Shown: positions 59,648 to 64,000 of the stretch, piece after piece
Position numbering within the stretch: position 1 is the first letter of the stretch
Layout: every line of letters begins with the position of its first letter
Assembly (NCBI RefSeq): GCF_019331715.1
Contig: NZ_JAHBBG010000002.1
Coordinates: 62,001 to 126,000, forward strand
Length of the DNA: 64,000 nucleotides
DNA from: Bifidobacterium simiiventris
GTDB lineage: Bacteria > Actinomycetota > Actinomycetes > Actinomycetales > Bifidobacteriaceae
Direction: 5' to 3'
Program-made: the position numbers and the translations under genes
Notes under the pieces: model-generated
Database searches by the model: none
What the model was told of the DNA's origin: nothing
The model's input: only the letters and a program-made list of their open reading frames with translations

Positions 59648-59925
59648 TGTTATATCTCCTGTCGTACATCGTCAACCGCGTCATCGACGTGTATATCGCG
59701 ATCCTGTTCATCCGAATGATCCTCGATTGGGTGACCGTGCTGTCGCCCCGTTGGCGGCCGACGGGCATCCTCTATTCGCTGATCGACGTGATCTATCGGC
59801 TCACCGAACCGCCGCTGCGATGGCTGAGGCGGTATATCCGGCCGATCCCGATGGGCGCCGTATATCTCGACGTGAGCTTCATCGTGCTATATTTCGCGCT
59901 GATCGTGCTGCGCATCCTGATCTGA
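59644..59925 (+). CDS. YggT family membrane protein
   Basis: A 93-residue protein with two TM helices (about 1-25 and 72-92) joined by a basic loop with PLRWLRRYIRPIPMGAVYLDVS. YggT proteins sit beside sepF and divIVA in the division cluster of actinobacteria and firmicutes. Their role is probably linked to envelope integrity or division, but is not proven. The ATG at 59644 lies inside a hairpin arm, with GGGGG as its ribosome-binding site. Confidence 0.92.
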   Translation: MLLYLLSYIVNRVIDVYIAILFIRMILDWVTVLSPRWRPTGILYSLIDVIYRLTEPPLRWLRRYIRPIPMGAVYLDVSFIVLYFALIVLRILI

Positions 59926-60054
59926 AGGCCCGAAAGAGTGTTGAAAACCGCCCATAATGGCGTCGAACTGCCATCTTGGCGTGGGGTACGTGATAGCATC
60001 ATGTGTTGATACCAACACAGCGAGGCATGACCCCAAAGCGAGGTGTAAGGATTT

Positions 60055-61350
60055 ATGGCTTTGTTGACTCCGAAGGATATACGGGAGCATACCTTCCAGA
60101 CGGTTCGATTCAAGGAAGGCTATGACGTCGACGAGGTCGACGATTTTCTGGATCAGGTGACGGAAACCGTCGAGGCGCTCGGCAAGCAGGCCGTGGCCGC
60201 CGGTGCGGCGACCCAGTCCCTGGGACCGGACGTGGCCAACCTCAACAAGAAGATCTCCGACCTGACCGCTCAGGTGCAGGGACTGCAGAAGGAGAACGCG
60301 GAGCTGAAGTCGCAGGCTGGCAACGCTGCCGGTCAGGGCGATCAGGCGGCGCAGGTCGCGCAGTCCAAGCTCGCCGAGGCTGAGGAAAGCAACCGCGCGC
60401 TCACCGCGCAGAACGAGCAGCTCAAGGGTCAGGTCGACCAGCTCAACAAGCAGATCGATCAGCTGACCGCCCAGGCCGCCAAGGCGTCCGACAACGACGC
60501 CCTCGTCGAGCAGCTCGCGACGATCCAGAAGGAACGCGACACGTTCCGCGCCAACAGCGAGGATCTGTCCCGTCAGCTCGCCTCCGCGCAGCAGCAGGTG
60601 GTGGCTGCGCAGCAGGCCGCCGCCCAGGTTCGCGAACTCACCAAGCAGCTCGAAGAGTCCAAGCAGCGTGAGAACCAGCTGCGCGAGCAGGTCTCCAAGG
60701 TCGAGCCGAGCACCGAGACCGGCAGCCTGCAGAAGATCGCCGGCGCCGCCGCCTCCGCCAACACCGAGCCGGAGCGCGCCACCGCCATGCTCACCCTCGC
60801 CATGCAGCTGCATGATCAGTACGTCGACAAGGGCAAGGCTCAGGCCAAGGAGATCACCGAGGCCAGCCAGGCGAAGTACAACGAGCTGATCACCAAGGCC
60901 AACGACTACTCCAGCCGCACCCGCTCCGAGGCCGACGAATACGGCAAGCGTACCCACGCCGATGCCGACGCCTACTCCGATCGCGTGCGCGCCGACGCCG
61001 ACGGCTACTCCGTCAAGACCCGTCAGGATGCCGACCTGTACTTGAAGAACAAGCACGAGGACGGCGACGCCTACGAGGCCGAGGTTCAGCGTCGTGCTTC
61101 CGAATACGACAAGAAGAAGCGCAACGAGGCCGACGAATACAGCAAGAACACCCGTTCCGCCGCCGACGACTATGCGCAGCAGGTGCGCGACAGCCTCACC
61201 GAGCAGTCCAAGGTCATCGAGGGCAACATCCAGGGCCTCAAGCAGTTCGAAAGCGCCTACCGTACTCGTCTGACCGAGTTCCTTACCGGTCTGATGAACC
61301 AGGTGTCCGACACGAACAGCTACAACCAGACCGAGCAGTCCGGCCAGTGA
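60055..61350 (+). CDS. divIVA: DivIVA-type polar/septal protein with 11-residue repeat tail
   Basis: A 431-residue protein. The DivIVA membrane-binding domain (about 1-45) begins LTPKDIREHTFQTVRFKEGY and continues VDEVDDFLDQV. A long heptad coiled coil (about 70-230) follows, then an array of nine consecutive 11-residue units from Y285 to about 383, each of the form Y-x4-R-x2-A-D-x with small changes. In actinobacteria DivIVA/Wag31 marks negative curvature and drives polar growth. Typical Wag31 is about 260 residues, so this one is long. AAGGA precedes the ATG. It follows yggT after 129 nt. Confidence 0.94.
   Translation: MALLTPKDIREHTFQTVRFKEGYDVDEVDDFLDQVTETVEALGKQAVAAGAATQSLGPDVANLNKKISDLTAQVQGLQKENAELKSQAGNAAGQGDQAAQVAQSKLAEAEESNRALTAQNEQLKGQVDQLNKQIDQLTAQAAKASDNDALVEQLATIQKERDTFRANSEDLSRQLASAQQQVVAAQQAAAQVRELTKQLEESKQRENQLREQVSKVEPSTETGSLQKIAGAAASANTEPERATAMLTLAMQLHDQYVDKGKAQAKEITEASQAKYNELITKANDYSSRTRSEADEYGKRTHADADAYSDRVRADADGYSVKTRQDADLYLKNKHEDGDAYEAEVQRRASEYDKKKRNEADEYSKNTRSAADDYAQQVRDSLTEQSKVIEGNIQGLKQFESAYRTRLTEFLTGLMNQVSDTNSYNQTEQSGQ
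60907..61203 (+). repeat. Nine tandem 33-bp units in divIVA
   Basis: Each 33-bp unit starts with TAC or TAT (Tyr) and encodes 11 residues ending in A-D-x or a close variant. The DNA is diverged between units while the protein pattern is held. This suggests an old array under selection for protein structure and not a recent expansion. Confidence 0.85.
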
Positions 61351-61373
61351 GACCATAGGACGGGTATTCGGAT

Positions 61374-62000
61374 ATGACTACTCGACAGGGACGGCCGCGC
61401 ACGCGCGTGGCCGTCTTTGCATGTGTGGCGCTCGTCGCGCTCGTGATCGATCAGCTCACCAAGTTCTGGGCGCAGATCGCCCTTTCGGACGGTCGAACGG
61501 TTCCGGTTGTGCCCCCGTTGCTGTCGCTGACGCTCGTGCATAATCCCGGTGCATCGCTTGGTCTCGGCTCTTCGATGACCTGGGTCATCTCGTTGCTGGC
61601 GATCATTGCCAGCATCGTATTGGTCGTATTGGGACTGCGCACCGCATCGACGCGATGGTCGGTGATGTTCGCGCTGGCGTTCGCCGGTGCGTTCGGCAAC
61701 CTGATCGACCGTGTGACTTACGCCGACGGATTCCTCAACGGCAAGGTCGTGGACTTCCTCAATTACGGCTGGTCCGTGGGCAATGTAGCCGACATCTGGC
61801 TGATGATCGCCGGCATTGGCATCGTCGTACTGATCATGCTGGGAACGCCGATCGACCATGAAGACAATGCCGCGACGGCAGGCGTCGTCACCGCCGACGA
61901 CGGGTCCGGCGTGGACTCGAATGCCGTTGCCGCATCATTCGGATCGGATGCGCCGGCCGGCGCTGACGGGAGGGACGCGTCGAAAGGCGGTGCCCTATGA
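61374..62000 (+). CDS. lspA: Lipoprotein signal peptidase (signal peptidase II)
   Basis: A 208-residue membrane aspartic protease that removes lipoprotein signal peptides, for example that of GluB. Four TM helices are visible. Catalytic Asp residues are D112 in GNLIDRV and D140 in NVADIW. The conserved LVHNPGASLGL loop is present. An Ala/Asp-rich cytoplasmic tail of about 50 residues follows the last helix and is not part of the usual family length. The ribosome-binding site is weak. The stop overlaps the next gene (ATGA). Confidence 0.96.
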   Translation: MTTRQGRPRTRVAVFACVALVALVIDQLTKFWAQIALSDGRTVPVVPPLLSLTLVHNPGASLGLGSSMTWVISLLAIIASIVLVVLGLRTASTRWSVMFALAFAGAFGNLIDRVTYADGFLNGKVVDFLNYGWSVGNVADIWLMIAGIGIVVLIMLGTPIDHEDNAATAGVVTADDGSGVDSNAVAASFGSDAPAGADGRDASKGGAL

Positions 62001-62926
62001 GCCGTCTTGTCCCTGCACCCGATGCCTTGGTCGGCAAGCGGTTCGACGTGGCCGTGGCCAAAATGCTCGGCCTGTCACGCGCCAAGGCCGCGGATCTTAT
62101 CGAAAACGGTCAAGCGCGTGTGCTTGGCCGCGATATCGCCAAATCCGGCACTCTGTTGGCAGGAGAGACCGTCGAATTCGATCTGGTCGAGGAACAGACG
62201 CAGCCCGAACCCGTGGCCGACGACATGGCCATCGTCTACGAGGACGACGACGTGGTCGTGGTCGACAAGCCGGTCGGCGTCGCCGCGCACGCATCGGTCG
62301 GCTGGACCGGCCCGACGGTGCTCGGCAGCCTGCTGCAACGCGGCGTGCACATCACCTCCTACGGGGCCGCGGGGCGACAAGGCATCGTGTCGAGGCTCGA
62401 TGTCGGCACCTCCGGTCTGATGCTCGTATGCAAATCGGATCTCGCATACGTGGAGATGCGGCGCCAATTCGCCGAGCATGAGGTCGTCAAAACCTATCAT
62501 GCGCTGGTCCAGGGCGGGCTCAAGGAAGACAAGGCCACCATCGATGCGCCGATCGGGCGGGCGAAGGTATCCGACTTCCGGTTCTGCGTCACACCGGCAG
62601 GCAAACCCGCCATCACCCATTGGGACGTGATGGAGCGTTTCGGCGGCGAGGCCACACTCGTGTCGGTCAATCTGGAAACCGGCCGTACCCACCAGATCCG
62701 TGTGCACTTCTCATCCATCGGACATCCCCTCGTCGGCGATCCGATGTACGGGGCGAATCCTGTATTATCGTCTGAGCTGGGACTTGACAGGCAATGGCTG
62801 CACGCCATGAAACTCGGATTCCGCCATCCTCGCACCCGCGTATGGACCACGGTCACATCGCAGTATCCGGCCGATCTCTCGCACGCGCTCGACCTGATGC
62901 GTCGGCGGCATGCGCAACAGGAGTGA
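61997..62926 (+). CDS. RluA/RluD-family 23S rRNA-type pseudouridine synthase
   Basis: A 309-residue enzyme. The N-terminal S4-like RNA-binding part (about 13-60, GKRFDVAVAKMLGLSRAKAADLI) is followed by the catalytic core, with nucleophile D135 in SRLDVGTSGLM and the later GRTHQIRVH motif. The family isomerises uridine in rRNA or tRNA; the target site is not known here. It overlaps lspA by four bases, an order conserved in many bacteria. Its 3' end overlaps the convergent gene at 62853. Confidence 0.95.
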   Translation: MSRLVPAPDALVGKRFDVAVAKMLGLSRAKAADLIENGQARVLGRDIAKSGTLLAGETVEFDLVEEQTQPEPVADDMAIVYEDDDVVVVDKPVGVAAHASVGWTGPTVLGSLLQRGVHITSYGAAGRQGIVSRLDVGTSGLMLVCKSDLAYVEMRRQFAEHEVVKTYHALVQGGLKEDKATIDAPIGRAKVSDFRFCVTPAGKPAITHWDVMERFGGEATLVSVNLETGRTHQIRVHFSSIGHPLVGDPMYGANPVLSSELGLDRQWLHAMKLGFRHPRTRVWTTVTSQYPADLSHALDLMRRRHAQQE

Positions 62927-63377
62927 ACCGCGGCTGAGCAGTCTCAGGCCGTTGTTCCTCACAAGCGTCGGCTGCGTCTGATTCGCAGAGCCTCGGCGCC
63001 ATCTCGGTATCACACCCCGAACGAGGCCTCAGGCATCTATGGGCCAGAAAACCGGCGGTGATATGCAGCACGACTCCGGCGGCCAGACATACCGGGCACG
63101 CTGCAATGACCAGACAGGCCAGCAACAGCACCAGAACGTCGAGCGGATCGTACCTGCCACGATCCAGATGGTTCATGCACAGCAGCGCAGCGACGCCCAA
63201 CGCCGCACCAGTGCCGAACATCGCGTTCGCGATGATACGAAGCGTGCGCACCCGCGACGTCCGACCGACTGCGGGCGCCGGATCTTGGCCGTTCGGGCAA
63301 GCCTCGGCGGTGAGCACGCGGGGAGCCGTACCCGGTCGTATCGATCGAGGCATCATGATCATCGGTGGCTGCTTCAT
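62853..63377 (-). CDS. Small two-TM membrane protein of unknown function
   Basis: A 174-residue protein with a Pro/Arg/Thr-rich N-terminus (about 1-45) and two TM helices (about 48-67 and 80-110). A polar Arg/Ala/Glu-rich tail ends in RDRPDTAM. The ATG at 63377 has a clear CGAAGGAG ribosome-binding site. The 3' end overlaps the pseudouridine-synthase gene by 74 bases on the other strand, which is unusual. The true end could be right if the tail is dispensable. I recognise no family. Confidence 0.6.
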   Translation of the reverse strand: MKQPPMIMMPRSIRPGTAPRVLTAEACPNGQDPAPAVGRTSRVRTLRIIANAMFGTGAALGVAALLCMNHLDRGRYDPLDVLVLLLACLVIAACPVCLAAGVVLHITAGFLAHRCLRPRSGCDTEMAPRLCESDAADACEEQRPETAQPRFTPVAHAADASGRARARDRPDTAM

Positions 63378-63702
63378 CGCGCTCCTTCGCTCGTGACCGG
63401 TGCATCCGGCGAACCGATCCGTCCACTCATCATCCCGAAACTCTGCATGGTCGCACAAGCCGAACCGGGTCATGTGGACGCAATCGACGGATCCGGGCGT
63501 GTTGTGGATAACCTGCTGTGGATAACTCCATCCACAATCGTCACGGCGAACGGACCGGACAGGCCGCACGGTGTGCCAGTCGGGCATGTCGTACGATGCC
63601 GGCGGCGATCTCATTCCTTCGGACGAATCCGTCGGTGAGTCTCATACCCTACAATCGTTCATAGAACGTAGGGAAACGTCACGGATCACGGGGAGACCAG
63701 CG

Positions 63703-64000
63703 GTGCTGACACGCAATCAGATACGCACATTGGTAAACGAGCACGGACACGACATCATCGAGCACGAACACATGCACATCGAACGTGGCTGCTACCAGCA
63801 CGGCTGCATCACCACGTTCGCCCACTCGCTACGCGTCGCATGCCTTGCCGTATGGTTCGCCGACCGACTGCACCTGTGGAACCGCGTTGACCTGCGCTCG
63901 CTCATCCGTGCCGCGCTCCTGCACGACTATTTCCTGTACGACTGGCACGACTGGGACAACGGCGACCACCGCCTGCACGGCTTCACCCACGGCAAGACCG
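63703..64000 (+). CDS. HD-domain metal-dependent hydrolase (partial, 3' end outside window)
   Basis: A GTG start with GGGGAG seven bases upstream opens a frame that runs to the window edge (99 codons seen). The sequence shows HD-type metal ligands: a His in TTFAHSLRVA, the HD pair in ALLHDYFLYDWHD, and a further His in HRLHGFTHGKT. HD hydrolases act on nucleotides or phosphodiesters. The FLYDWHD pattern is shared by a group of HD phosphohydrolases near tRNA or lipid genes. The exact substrate is unknown. Confidence 0.82.
   Translation, partial: MLTRNQIRTLVNEHGHDIIEHEHMHIERGCYQHGCITTFAHSLRVACLAVWFADRLHLWNRVDLRSLIRAALLHDYFLYDWHDWDNGDHRLHGFTHGKT

Overview
The window is a high-GC actinobacterial chromosome segment that fits the genus Bifidobacterium. 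The genus call rests on gene content and order: a ThiE-ThiC fusion behind a TPP riboswitch, a GluABCD-type amino-acid ABC operon, groEL without groES behind CIRCE operators, ClpC, DUF3027 next to an extended cold-shock protein, the ftsZ-sepF-yggT-divIVA-lspA-pseudouridine synthase string, a GH78 rhamnosidase and a sortase-anchored nucleotidase. I cannot name the species from sequence alone. There are no rRNA, tRNA, CRISPR or prophage genes, and no intact transposase.

Layout. 1-4912 (minus): a tightly overlapping MoxR / DUF58 / small membrane protein / VWA / VWA operon that runs off the left edge. 4949-14498: ung, a LytR_C protein, a cold-shock gene, CIRCE-controlled groEL, an orphan WXG100 gene, a TPM-domain membrane protein, an OmpR-type two-component pair, and an extended cold-shock gene coupled to DUF3027. 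14587-23519: tandem UspA protein, clpC, a DUF349 protein, hisS and aspS. 23728-28168 is accessory: a tiny unknown protein, a DUF6020-like membrane protein carrying a REP-derived segment, a LuxR-type regulator facing a histidine kinase that has lost its ATPase domain beside a MITE-like inverted repeat, and a YbaK-like editing protein. 28290-31920: the amino-acid ABC transporter. 32049-32816: remains of a GH28 polygalacturonase. 33128-43751: large cell-wall-anchored LTD/phytase-like/5'-nucleotidase protein, PPK2, GH78 rhamnosidase with paired operator-like sites, and a DUF3516-type helicase. 43820-48988: membrane protein, a complete LuxR/kinase pair with a paired REP element between its genes, and an MFS transporter. 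49185-54475 (minus): thiamine operon thiM, thiE-thiC, thiD, thiamine-binding protein. 54650-62926: glyS, dus, then the ftsZ-to-pseudouridine-synthase division and envelope string. The right edge holds a two-TM protein and the start of an HD-domain hydrolase.

How parts work together. The thi operon makes and couples the HMP and thiazole halves of thiamine under one riboswitch whose conserved 3' end contains the thiM Shine-Dalgarno. FtsZ, SepF, YggT and DivIVA form a division/polar-growth module. DivIVA carries nine perfect-length 11-residue repeats in its tail. GH78, the GH28 relic and the anchored nucleotidase point to a plant-glycan and nucleotide-scavenging gut lifestyle. The most unusual signals are the DivIVA hendecad array, the kinase truncation beside a MITE-like element, the REP insertion inside a coding sequence, duplicated intergenic hairpins before the helicase, and a hairpin that buries the yggT start codon.
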